From NCBI GenBank assembly GCA_965214415.1, contig CBDCBQ010000003.1:2418001-2482000 (forward strand): a stretch of DNA of 64,000 nucleotides. Direction: 5' to 3'. The notes beneath the pieces are model-generated. The model was not told where the DNA came from. It made no database searches and saw only the letters and a list, made by a program, of their open reading frames with translations. A program made the translations under genes and the position numbers. This document shows positions 26,154 to 35,300 of this stretch, one piece after another. Source of the DNA: RH-AL1 sp965214415. GTDB lineage: Bacteria; Pseudomonadota; Alphaproteobacteria; Rhizobiales; Beijerinckiaceae. Position 1 is the first letter of the stretch. Each line of letters starts with the position of its first letter.

Positions 26154-27211
26154 TGCAAAGACGGATTGTTTTTCACGTCGGCCTCGCCAAGACGGGCACC
26201 ACGTCCTTCCAGCACGCCTGCCGCCGACATCGGCGCCTGCTCGCGCGTCACGGCGTGCTGTACCCGCGCGCCACCCTCGGCTCCGCGCGCAATCACTCGC
26301 CGCTTGCCGCGAGCTATCTCGCCCACCGCCCGCGCGATCCGACCATCGCGCTCAAGGTGGCGACGCGCGCCAGCGCCGTGGCCGCGCTTAGAGCCGAGAT
26401 CGACGCAAGCCCCTGCCCCGTCGCGCTCGTCTCGTCGGAGCATTTCTCGATCCACTTCGACACGCACGAGGCCTATCAGCTCGCCGAGGATTTCGAGGCT
26501 TACGACCCGCAAATCGTGATCGCCTTGCGCGAGCCCTATGGTCGGTTCCTGTCGATGTGGAACACGCATGTCACCGCGGGCGGCCGGCTGACGCTCGGCG
26601 AGTTCGGCCAAGCAGTGCTGGTGCCCGACAATCGCTTCATCAGTCTGCGGGAAACGCTTCTGATCTGGCGCGAGGCGTTTGGCCCCGAACGAGTGCATAT
26701 CCTCGATTACGATGGCGCGGGCGACATCGCCGCGGCGATCCTGGATCGATGCGGCGCGCGGATTCCGCTGCCGCCGGGCAAGCGCCGCCGCGCGTCGCTG
26801 CCACCGGAGGCGATCGAGGCGCTGCGTTGCGTCAATGCGACGATCGCCGCGCGCCAGACGGCTCCGCCCGACAGCCTCGCGGCCTGGGCGCAACTCTCGT
26901 TCTTCAGCGTGCTCAGCCGCTGGCGTCTCCCGCGCGGTCGATCGGGCGCGGTCGGGCCGATCGTTTCGCCCGAAACCATGGCCGCGCTCGACGCGATCTT
27001 CGAGGGCGATCGCGCCTGGCTCGCCGAAACCTATGGCCAGGCGCTCGACGGAGCCGCCGCGCGCGAGCGCTACATCATCGGCGACGTCGCGCCGCCGTCC
27101 GACGCGCAGATGCTGCTCGCGGAGACGCTGTTCCGGGAAGTCTCGCGTGGCATGTGGACGCCGAGCCAAATGCTGGTCGAAATGTGGGACATGGCGAGGC
27201 GCTGGCGGTAG
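26153..27211 (+). CDS. Sulfotransferase-like protein
   Basis: Cytoplasmic protein of 352 residues related to PAPS-dependent sulfotransferases. The N-terminal HVGLAKTGTTSFQ matches the 5'-phosphosulfate loop, and VIALREPYGRFLSMW near residue 128 matches the 3'-phosphate-binding region (Arg and Ser). The rest is divergent, with a proline- and arginine-rich stretch near residues 195-270. It is coupled to trmL by a one-base overlap and nearly touches the stop of the convergent lpxC-like gene. The likely target is a surface glycan or lipid, but no sulfate-activation genes are adjacent; the substrate is unknown. Confidence 0.75.
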   Translation: MQRRIVFHVGLAKTGTTSFQHACRRHRRLLARHGVLYPRATLGSARNHSPLAASYLAHRPRDPTIALKVATRASAVAALRAEIDASPCPVALVSSEHFSIHFDTHEAYQLAEDFEAYDPQIVIALREPYGRFLSMWNTHVTAGGRLTLGEFGQAVLVPDNRFISLRETLLIWREAFGPERVHILDYDGAGDIAAAILDRCGARIPLPPGKRRRASLPPEAIEALRCVNATIAARQTAPPDSLAAWAQLSFFSVLSRWRLPRGRSGAVGPIVSPETMAALDAIFEGDRAWLAETYGQALDGAAARERYIIGDVAPPSDAQMLLAETLFREVSRGMWTPSQMLVEMWDMARRWR

Positions 27212-27213
27212 CC

Positions 27214-28164
27214 CTAAGCCTCCGCCACCTCCCAGGCGTCGGGCGACGCCATCAGCGCCAGGACGAGCGCGAAGGTCTTCTCGTGGGAGGGATTGTGCGC
27301 GACGATCCGGCCGATCAGCGGCCGGCCCGCGAGCGCGAGATCGCCGATCATGTCGAGCGTCACATGGCGGACCGGCTCGTCCGGAAAGCGCCGAGGCGGC
27401 AGCATACGATGCCCCGCGACGAGAGTGGCACGCCACGGTCGCCAGCCGCGCAGCAGCGGCGCGCGGGCGCTCCCAACGGACCGTGCCGCGATCTCCTCCC
27501 AGATGCCCGCGGGCTCGGCGAGATCGGGGTCCGGTGTGTTCGGCACGGCGCCGGGCGGACGCGGCGCGGGCCGTTCCGCCATCCCGAGGCGCCGATAGAG
27601 ATTGCCGAAGCTGCGCGACGCGGCGACCTCGGCGACGAACCGCGTGGCTTCGATCTCGCCGTGCCATCGCATGACCGGGAAGGCCGGCAACACGTCATGC
27701 GTCACGTCGACGGCGAAAGCGGGCGCCGGCTCTGCGCGCAGGAAGCCGCCGTCGCGGCCGATCTGGACGGGCCGCAGGATGCGGATCGCAAGGCGCGGCG
27801 CATCTTGCGCGGTGAGTCCCGCCTCGCGCAGCATGCGGCACCAGGGCGCGGCGCTGCCATCGAAGATCGGGATTTCGGGGCCGTCGACGACGATCTCGAC
27901 GTTGTCGACGCTATAGGCGGTCAGCGCCGCCATCAGATGCTCGATGGTGCGCAGAGTGCACCCGCCGCCGAGTTGGACCGAGGTGCTCATGCGGCTCGGC
28001 ACCCAGCGGTCGGGGCCCACCGTCGCGCCGTGACCATGCTCGGCTGCGACACGCCGGCCCGATCCGGGCGGTGCCGACATAAGGGTCACCGAGACAGCGC
28101 GCCCGGTATGAAGGCCGTGCCCGGACACATGTATGGGCTTGGCGATGGTCGTCTGCTCGCTCAC
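27214..28164 (-). CDS. Divergent LpxC-family deacetylase
   Basis: Relative of UDP-3-O-acyl-N-acetylglucosamine deacetylase, the zinc enzyme committing to lipid A synthesis. From a GTG start it has 316 residues. The zinc ligands are conserved: Glu75-His76 in TIEHLMAAL, His267 and Asp271 in RHVTLDMIGDLALAG, plus the distal His294. Two things are odd. The residue after the second zinc-ligand histidine, a conserved lysine in standard LpxC (HKxLD), is Val268. The second domain also has a proline-rich insert (about 198-220). The canonical gene usually sits near ftsZ, so this is probably a paralogue with a changed substrate or activity. It converges on the sulfotransferase-like gene. Confidence 0.75.
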   Translation of the reverse strand: MSEQTTIAKPIHVSGHGLHTGRAVSVTLMSAPPGSGRRVAAEHGHGATVGPDRWVPSRMSTSVQLGGGCTLRTIEHLMAALTAYSVDNVEIVVDGPEIPIFDGSAAPWCRMLREAGLTAQDAPRLAIRILRPVQIGRDGGFLRAEPAPAFAVDVTHDVLPAFPVMRWHGEIEATRFVAEVAASRSFGNLYRRLGMAERPAPRPPGAVPNTPDPDLAEPAGIWEEIAARSVGSARAPLLRGWRPWRATLVAGHRMLPPRRFPDEPVRHVTLDMIGDLALAGRPLIGRIVAHNPSHEKTFALVLALMASPDAWEVAEA

Positions 28165-28282
28165 GCGCCGCTTTAGGCAGAGGCGGACGCTGCCGTCGAG
28201 TTCTTTCCCCTTGCGCCGCCCTCGCCTATAGGAGCGATCTTTCCCAGCGGCATGCGATGCCCGCCCAAAGCCCAGGCCTTCC

Positions 28283-29185
28283 ATGAGCGACGACCACAAC
28301 GAGGAAAAGCAGCGCGCGCGCGACTGGTTCGAAGCCCTGCAGATGGCGATCCTGGGGCAATTCGAGGCACTCGAGGCGGACGCGCCTGGGCCATTCGCTC
28401 GCGACGACCTCGCGCCCGGCAACGCGACCACGAAGCCATGGCGGCGCTCGAACCATGACGGCGCCGACGGGGGGGGCGGCCGCATGGGGACGATCAAGGG
28501 GCGCGTCTTCGAGAAGGCCGGCGTCCATTCGTCCACCGTCTACGGCACGTTCGCGCCCGAGTTCGCCAAGCAGATCCCTGGCGCGTCGGCCGATCCGCGC
28601 TTCTGGGCGTCCGGCATCTCGGTCATCGCGCATCCGTGGAACCCGAACGTGCCAGCCGTGCACATGAACACCCGCTTCGTCGTCACCTCGAAGAGCTGGT
28701 TCGGCGGCGGCGCCGACCTGACCCCCGTGCTGGACCGGCGGCGAACGCAGGACGATGCCGATACCCTGCTGTTCCACGACGCGATGAAGGCCGCCTGCGA
28801 GGCCAACGCCGCCGTCGCCGACTACCCGCGCTACAAGGACTGGTGCGAAGAATATTTCCACCTGAAGCACCGCAACGAGCCGCGCGGGATCGGCGGCATC
28901 TTCTACGACTATCTAGAGCCTGCCGGCTCCGGGCATGGCTTCGATCCGATCTTCGCCTTCACCCGCGCCGTCGGCTCGGCCTTCGAGACGATCTATCCCG
29001 ACCTCGTGCGCCGCAACTACGGGACGCCGTGGACCGAGGCGGACCGCGAGGAGCAGCTGGTGCGGCGCGGCCGCTACGTCGAATTCAACCTGATCTACGA
29101 CCGCGGCACGATCTTCGGGCTGAAGACGGGGGGCAACGTCGAATCGATCCTGTCGTCGCTGCCGCCCGCGGTAAAGTGGCCCTGA
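28283..29185 (+). CDS. hemF: Oxygen-dependent coproporphyrinogen III oxidase
   Basis: Converts coproporphyrinogen III to protoporphyrinogen IX with oxygen in heme synthesis. Length is 300 residues. Conserved blocks are WRRSNHDG..GGGRMGTIKG, VHSSTVYGTF, HPWNPNVPAVHMNTRF, WFGGGADLTP, HLKHRNEPRGIGGIFYDYL and the C-terminal RRGRYVEFNLIYDRGTIFGL. A 118-base divergent region separates it from the lpxC-like gene; I saw no FNR-type TTGAC-N4-GTCAA palindrome there. Confidence 0.97.
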   Translation: MSDDHNEEKQRARDWFEALQMAILGQFEALEADAPGPFARDDLAPGNATTKPWRRSNHDGADGGGGRMGTIKGRVFEKAGVHSSTVYGTFAPEFAKQIPGASADPRFWASGISVIAHPWNPNVPAVHMNTRFVVTSKSWFGGGADLTPVLDRRRTQDDADTLLFHDAMKAACEANAAVADYPRYKDWCEEYFHLKHRNEPRGIGGIFYDYLEPAGSGHGFDPIFAFTRAVGSAFETIYPDLVRRNYGTPWTEADREEQLVRRGRYVEFNLIYDRGTIFGLKTGGNVESILSSLPPAVKWP

Positions 29186-29186
29186 G

Positions 29187-29612
29187 TCACGCCTCGCCGC
29201 GAAACGTCCACAGCCGGTTGGCGCCGAACGTCCAGACCATCACAAGCCCCGTCGTCAGCACCTGGGCGGGCAGATATGGCGCATGCCAGCGCTCGACCAT
29301 CAGCCGCATGAGCAGCCACGTCATGAGGAACGCGACGCCGGCGACGAGCGCGAAGCGCCAGACCGCCTGATCGTGCGGACGCTCGCTGCCGAACGTGTGG
29401 CGGCGGTTCAGCACGTAGGAGACCACGCCGCCGACGCAGAAGCCGCACAGCGTCGAGGAGACCGGCGGCGCGCGGAACAGCTGAACCATGATGATCAGGA
29501 TGCAATAGTGCATTCCCGTACATAACAAACCGACGCCGACGAAGGAACGCACCTGCCTGATCAGCCGGTGATGCCGGGAAGTCACGCGAAAGTCGAGTTG
29601 CGGAATCGTCAA
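29187..29612 (-). CDS. GtrA-family membrane protein
   Basis: Small integral membrane protein with four helices, starting at about residues 22, 45, 83 and 110. The GtrA signature is present: the first helix VGVGLLCTGMHYCILI, the loop CGFCVGGVVSYVLNRRHTF, and the ending TFGANRLWTFRGE. GtrA proteins are thought to flip lipid-linked sugars or assist polyprenyl-glycosyltransferases. A glycosyltransferase partner gene is not adjacent. The start is uncertain: TTG at 29612 has GGTGG eight bases upstream and gives 141 residues, while GTG at 29585 would give 132. The stop faces the hemF stop at one base. Confidence 0.78.
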   Translation of the reverse strand: MTIPQLDFRVTSRHHRLIRQVRSFVGVGLLCTGMHYCILIIMVQLFRAPPVSSTLCGFCVGGVVSYVLNRRHTFGSERPHDQAVWRFALVAGVAFLMTWLLMRLMVERWHAPYLPAQVLTTGLVMVWTFGANRLWTFRGEA

Positions 29613-29705
29613 AGGTTTGCCACCGAAAAGCCGGCAAGTCGTAGCGAAGGAAGCCGGGCACTGGCTTTTACGCGAATTGCCTCGAGTTCCAAGGAGATCG
29701 TCCGA

Positions 29706-30242
29706 ATGCGCCTGAACCTCACCACCGGCCGGCTTGCCGCCGCGATCGCCGGGGCCGCCCTGGCCGCCACGCTCGCCGCGGCGCCGGCCCATGCAGATGT
29801 GGTCGGCGACCTCACCTGCAACATCTCGCCCGGCGAAGGCCTGATCGTCGTCTCGAACCGGAGCGTCGCCTGTACCTTCCGTTCGGCCGGTGGCCCAACC
29901 CAGCTCTACACGGGCTCGATCAGCCGTCTCGGCGTCGACATCGGCAACCAGACCTCGGGCGTGCTCAACTACGCTGTTACCGCGCTTGGCACGCCGGCTC
30001 CTGGCGCGCTCACCGGCGATTACGTCGGCCCGGGCTTCGGCCTCTCGCTCGGCACCGGCGTCGGCGCAAACGCGCTTGTCGGCGGCGGAAACTCGTTCTC
30101 GCTGCAGCCGCTGTCGGGTACGACCTCGACCGGCGTGAACTTCAACGCCGGCGTCGGCGAGCTGCACCTGACCTACGCGGGGCTCGAGCCGATGGGCGGC
30201 ATGCGCCGTCACCGCCACATGCGCCACCACCGCACGATGTAA
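29706..30242 (+). CDS. Exported DUF992 protein
   Basis: Secreted protein of 178 residues. A signal peptide (about 1-30, ending APAHA) is followed by a DUF992 beta-rich domain: DVVGDLTCNISPGEG, then YTGSISRLGVDIG, and a Gly-rich VGANALVGGG...SFSLQPLS region. The last 16 residues are Met/His/Arg-rich (GGMRRHRHMRHH), which is unusual and could bind metal. An AAGGAG site precedes the ATG. Expected in the periplasm or outer membrane; function unknown. A strong intrinsic terminator follows, so it is probably monocistronic. Confidence 0.85.
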   Translation: MRLNLTTGRLAAAIAGAALAATLAAAPAHADVVGDLTCNISPGEGLIVVSNRSVACTFRSAGGPTQLYTGSISRLGVDIGNQTSGVLNYAVTALGTPAPGALTGDYVGPGFGLSLGTGVGANALVGGGNSFSLQPLSGTTSTGVNFNAGVGELHLTYAGLEPMGGMRRHRHMRHHRTM

Positions 30243-30274
30243 ATCGACCGCTTCGGCGGCAAGACAAACGGCAA

Positions 30275-30313
30275 GAGGGCATGTCTCGGCTCAGTCCGAA
30301 GCATGCCCTTTTT
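30275..30313 (+). terminator. Intrinsic terminator after the DUF992 gene
   Basis: AGGGCATG pairs with CATGCCCT across an 18-base loop, followed directly by a run of five T. It lies 33 bases after the stop codon. The loop itself contains CGG and CCG, which can extend the structure. Confidence 0.85.
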
Positions 30314-30418
30314 GCGTCCGGCGTCCGCTGCACGGTGCGCCCGCCGGACTGCGCGGTTGCGGAGCGCCGCCGCGCCCCTTACACGGGAGGCACGGCCATC
30401 CCACTTAGCTTAGGCATG

Positions 30419-30444
30419 AAGGGCGGGCGAACTGCTCCGCCCTT
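30419..30444 (+). promoter_or_regulatory. Hairpin in the trxB leader
   Basis: A perfect 8-bp stem, AAGGGCGG with CCGCCCTT, encloses a ten-base loop. It ends 21 bases before the trxB start codon. There is no T-run after it, so it is more likely an mRNA leader structure than a terminator. Confidence 0.5.
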
Positions 30445-30465
30445 GCCGCATATGCGTGAGATGCC

Positions 30466-31434
30466 ATGGTCGACCACCCAAAACACGCGCAGATGATCAT
30501 CGTCGGCTCCGGGCCGGCCGGCTACACGGCGGCTGTCTACGCCGCCCGTGCCATGCTCAAGCCGATGCTGATCTCCGGCTTCGAGCCAGGCGGCCAGCTG
30601 ATGATCACGACCGATGTCGAGAACTATCCCGGTTTCGCGGATCCCATCCAGGGTCCGTGGCTGATGGAGCAGATGCGAGCGCAGGCCGCGCATGTCGGCA
30701 CCGACATGGTGTCGGACCACATCGTCGCCGTCGATCTGGCGCGGCGGCCCTTCGTGCTCACCGGCGACAGCGGCCAAGTCTACACCGCCGACACGCTCGT
30801 CATCGCCACCGGTGCCAAGGCCAAGTGGCTCGGCATCCCATCGGAGGAAAAATTCAAAGGCTATGGCGTGTCCGCGTGCGCCACCTGCGACGGTTTCTTC
30901 TACCGCGGCAAGGACGTGGTCGTGATCGGCGGCGGCAATTCGGCCGTCGAGGAGGCGCTCTACCTCAGTCAGCTCGCCAAGCACGTGACGGTCGTGCACC
31001 GCCGCGATTCGTTTCGCGCCGAGCGAATCCTGCAGGAGCGACTGTTCAAGGCCGGCAACGTCGAGGTGATCTGGAATCACGCGATCGACGAGATCGTCGG
31101 CACCGACACCCCGCTCGGCGTCACCGGCGTACGCCTGAAGAGCACCGGCTCGGGCGACATTCGAGAGATCGCCACGCACGGCGTTTTCGTGGCCATCGGC
31201 CACCAGCCGGCGACCGACCTGTTCCACGGTCAGGTGACGCTCCGGGCCAACGGCTACATCGAGACCGCGCCTGACTCGACCGTCACGAACATTCCGGGCG
31301 TATTTGCCGCCGGCGACGTGACCGACGACGTCTGGCGACAGGCGGTCACGGCGGCTGGCATGGGCTGCATGGCCGCGCTCGAAGCCGATCGCTGGCTCGC
31401 GCTCGGCATCGACACCCGCGCCGCCGCCGAGTAG
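30466..31434 (+). CDS. trxB: Thioredoxin-disulfide reductase
   Basis: FAD- and NADPH-dependent reductase that keeps thioredoxin reduced. Length is 322 residues. It has the FAD-binding GSGPAGYTAAVYAARA, the redox CATC centre followed by DGFFYRGK, the NADPH-binding VIGGGNSAVEEALYL with its HRRDSFRAE neighbour, and the C-terminal FAAGDVTDDVWRQAVTAAGMGC. An LsrB/VtlR-like regulator follows 21 bases later, a conserved pairing in rhizobia and relatives. A hairpin lies in its leader. Confidence 0.97.
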   Translation: MVDHPKHAQMIIVGSGPAGYTAAVYAARAMLKPMLISGFEPGGQLMITTDVENYPGFADPIQGPWLMEQMRAQAAHVGTDMVSDHIVAVDLARRPFVLTGDSGQVYTADTLVIATGAKAKWLGIPSEEKFKGYGVSACATCDGFFYRGKDVVVIGGGNSAVEEALYLSQLAKHVTVVHRRDSFRAERILQERLFKAGNVEVIWNHAIDEIVGTDTPLGVTGVRLKSTGSGDIREIATHGVFVAIGHQPATDLFHGQVTLRANGYIETAPDSTVTNIPGVFAAGDVTDDVWRQAVTAAGMGCMAALEADRWLALGIDTRAAAE

Positions 31435-31455
31435 CGGGGACGCCGGAGAGCACCC

Positions 31456-32349
31456 ATGGACTGGGACAAGCTGCGAATCTTTCACGCGGCCGCGGAAGCC
31501 GGGTCGTTCACGCATGCCGGCGAGTCGTTGAACCTCAGCCAGTCCGCGGTCAGCCGGCAGGTGAGCGCGCTGGAGCGCGACCTGCAGACGCCGCTGTTCC
31601 ACCGCCACGCGCGCGGCCTCATGCTGACCGAGCAGGGCGAAGACCTGTTTCGCACCGTGCAGGAGGTCATCAGCAAGCTCGACGCGACCCGCTCGCGTCT
31701 TACCGACAGCCGCGAGCGGCCAAAGGGCGAGCTCAGGATCACGACCAACCTCGGCTTCGGCACGGGCTGGCTGACGCCCCGGCTCAAGGGCTTTCTCGAC
31801 GCCTATCCGGACGTGAAGGTGCGGCTTCTGCTCACCGACGACGACCTCGATCTCGGCATGCGCGAGGCCGACATCGCCATCCGCCTCCGCGAGCCGGAAC
31901 AGCCCGACCTCATCCGCCGCCGGCTCCTGACGATCGCCTATCACCTCTACGCGTCACCGGCCTACACCAAGGCGCATGGTCAGCCGCAGACGCTGAACGA
32001 CCTCGACCAGCACCGCCTACTGGGCCTCAGCGCTTCCGGCGTTTCGCATCTGCTCGACAACCTCAATGCCCATCTCACGCTCGAGCGTGGCGCGAAGAAC
32101 CCGCGTGCGACGGCGTTCTCGGTCAACAACATCCCGGCGCTCTATCGGGCCGTCATCGACGGGCTTGGCATCGCCACCCTACCCGACTATCTCGTCGGTC
32201 CGGACAGCCCGCTCATCGTCCTCATGCCGCAGACGGTGACGCCGGAGCTCGACGTATATTTCGTCTACGCGGAGGAAATGAAGAACGTCGCGCGGGTGCA
32301 GGTCTTTCGCGAATATCTGATCGACGTCGCGCGCCATTGGCGCCGTTGA
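31456..32349 (+). CDS. lsrB: LysR-family regulator of the LsrB/VtlR type
   Basis: LysR-type transcription factor of 297 residues. The N-terminal helix-turn-helix (MDWDKLRIFHAAAEAGSF...LNLSQSAVSRQVSALE) and the position directly after trxB match LsrB of Sinorhizobium and VtlR of Brucella and Agrobacterium. Those proteins regulate oxidative-stress, surface-polysaccharide and small-RNA genes. The protein here contains no cysteine at all, whereas redox-active cysteines have been reported for S. meliloti LsrB. If the role is conserved, sensing must work differently. It converges on the hybrid kinase gene with six bases between stops. Confidence 0.85.
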   Translation: MDWDKLRIFHAAAEAGSFTHAGESLNLSQSAVSRQVSALERDLQTPLFHRHARGLMLTEQGEDLFRTVQEVISKLDATRSRLTDSRERPKGELRITTNLGFGTGWLTPRLKGFLDAYPDVKVRLLLTDDDLDLGMREADIAIRLREPEQPDLIRRRLLTIAYHLYASPAYTKAHGQPQTLNDLDQHRLLGLSASGVSHLLDNLNAHLTLERGAKNPRATAFSVNNIPALYRAVIDGLGIATLPDYLVGPDSPLIVLMPQTVTPELDVYFVYAEEMKNVARVQVFREYLIDVARHWRR

Positions 32350-32355
32350 CGACCG

Positions 32356-35300
32356 TCAGGCGGCGACGGCGGTCGTCGCCTGGCCGCCGATGAGCGCGAT
32401 CACCCGCAGCATCGCGCTCGCTTTCGCGCGCACGACCTCGACGGCTTTCGGCTCGAAGTCCGCCGCATCGAGCGGCGATACGACGATCGCGGCGCAGGTC
32501 TGGGCGAGATCGACGAAGCCGAGCATCCCGGCGACCGACGTCACCACATGGGCGTCTCGCTGAAAGGTCTCGCGACACGCGGCATCAGAGTTTGCCGCGC
32601 CGAGGTTGGCCGCGTCGAGACGACCATCGATCTCGCGCAGAAACTTGCGCAGCGTCTCGTTCGTCTTGTCCGGCCCAAGCAGACCGGCGATCGCATCGAA
32701 GGCGATGGCGTCGAATGTCGGGGTCGCCTCCTCGCTGGCAGCGGGTCGCGCCGCCAACAGCCACCGCGACAGCGTCGCGCGCAGCTCCGCGCGGTTGATC
32801 GGCTTGCCGACGTGGTCGTCCATGCCGATCTCGCGGAACTCGCGCACCTGCTCCGTGAGCACGTTGGCGGTCATCGCGACGATCGGCAGGCTCGCCATTC
32901 CCGGCAAAGCGCGGATGGCGCGCGTGGCCGCGATGCCGCCCATCCCCGGCATCTGAACGTCCATTAGGACGATATCGTAGGACGAGGCCTGGACCGCCTC
33001 GATCGCGTCCTCGCCGCTGGAGACGATATCGACCTTGTGACCGTCGGCCTCGAGAAGTGTCCGCGCGAGAAGCTGATTGACCTCGATATCCTCGACGAGA
33101 AGCAGGCGCCCCTTCGCGGCGGCCGTCGCGTCGTCCGCCGAGCCGGTTTGGACCAGAACCTTCGCGCGTGGCATCGTCAGCGTGAACCAGAAGCTCGAGC
33201 CGCGTCCCTCGTCGGAGTAGACGCCGATCTCGCCGCCCATCAGCTCGACGAGCCGCTTGCAGATCGCAAGCCCGAGACCAGAGCCGCCGTATTGCCGCGA
33301 CACGGACGCATCGGCCTGACTGAAGCGCTTGAACAGGCGGTCCTGCTTCGACTTGTCGATGCCGACGCCGGTGTCGACGACGGAGAAGCGAAGGCGCGTC
33401 GAATCTTTGTCGTCGCGTTCCACGCGCACGTTGAGTGTCACCGAGCCTTGGGCCGTGAACTTCACGGCATTGTTGAGCAGATTCAACAGAACCTGCTGGA
33501 TGCGCGCCTGGTCACCGAGCAGACCATCGGGCAAAGCCGCGTCAAGGTTGGCCGAGATATCGAGGCTCTTGGCGATCGCCATGCCGCGGACGATCGACAG
33601 AACGTTGCCGAGCAGCGCCCGAGGCGCGAAGGCGATTTCCTCGATCTCGATCTTGCCGGCCTCGATCTTCGAGAAGTCTAGGACATCGTTGATGACGGTC
33701 AGGAGCGCGGCGCCGGACGAGCGGACAATCTCGGTTTGATGACGCAGATCGCCCTTGAGACTCCTGTTGTCGAGCATCAGCCCGGTAAAGCCGATGATCG
33801 AGTTCAAGGGCGTGCGGATCTCGTGGCTCATCGCGGCGAGGAAGTCCGATTTTGCCTGGTTCGCCGATTCCGCCTGGCGCCGCGCGACATCCGCCGTCTC
33901 CATCGCCGCCGCGATGCGATCCTGCGCCTGCTTGCGCAGGCGGAAGTCGCGGATGACCGCGATCGTGCCTTCGTCGCCGCTGCCGTCGTTGAAGCGGCAG
34001 GCGTTGGCCTCGACCCAGATCCAATCGCCGCTCTCATGGGCGAGCCGACACTCGATGCCGAGATGACAAGAGTTCTCGCCGGCGTCCCATGCAAAGAGGC
34101 CTGCCGCGACCGCGGCCCGATCGTCCGGGTGGACGAGGTCGACAACGCGGGTGCCGACGAGCGCGTAAGGATCGCGGCCGAGCAGCTCGGCGCTCGATGG
34201 CGAGATGAAATTGAGCCGGGTCTCGGCATCGTAGCGCACGATGACGTCAGTGACGTTCTCGGCGAGCAGGCGGTAAAGGCGCTCGCTCGTCTTCAGGGAG
34301 CGTTCGGACTGACGGATCGAGGTGACGTCCTGCAGGACGCCGAACATCGAGGTGACCTTGCCATCCTTGTCCCGGTCGCAGATGCCGCGCGAGACGACAT
34401 CGAGCGCGACCCCGTCGCGCCGAAGCAGGCGGGTCTCGAATTGGAAGCCTTCGCCCTGTTCGGCGGCGTGATCCATCAAGGCTTCGATGCGAGCCGCTTC
34501 GTCCGGATTCAGAAAGGACCTCGCCTCCTCCGCGCTCGGCTGTCCCGAGGCTGGGTCGAGTCCGTGGATGCGAAACACCTGGTCGGACCAGAACACCTCC
34601 CCACCGGGCACGCCAATCCGCCAGTGACCGATATCGGCAAGCTCGCCGGCGAGCGCGAACATGGCGTTGCGATCGACGATCTCGCGCTCGGACCGACGGA
34701 TCGTCGTCACGTCCATGAAGATCCCGAACACCGACCGGGTTTTGCCGGCCGCGTCGAGATCGCAGATGCCGCGGCAGATGACATCGACGAGCCGGCCGTC
34801 GGCACGCACGAGGCGCGCCTCGAAATGAATGCCTCCGCCCGTCGCGATCGCGAGCTCGACGGCGGCCGCGACCTTGGCGCGATCGTCCTCCGCGTAGAAA
34901 GTGATCGCGTCGGCCAGAGGCGGCGTGTCGCCCGGCTCAAGTCCGTGGATCCGGAATACGTGGTCCGACCACATCAGATGGGGCGGATCGACATCAAGGC
35001 GCCAGTGCCCAATGTTGGCCATCTCGCCGGCAAGCGCCAGCGCGCGCGCGCGGCTCTCGAGCTCGGCGCGGGCCACGGCGCGCTGCTCATGGTCGCGCGC
35101 GGCCAAGACCGAAGCCGAGAGGATCGCCAGAACGGCCAGGAACAGCAGCGCGCCGGTCGCGAGGCCGATCCGCGTGTCCATCCGTGTATCGTGCGAAACG
35201 AGCGTGGACAGTCGCGTCTGGACCCGGCCGCGAAGGTCGTCGACCAGACCGTCGATCGTCGCCTCGAGCTGCAGGCCCCGGTTCGTCTGAATGATGGCGA

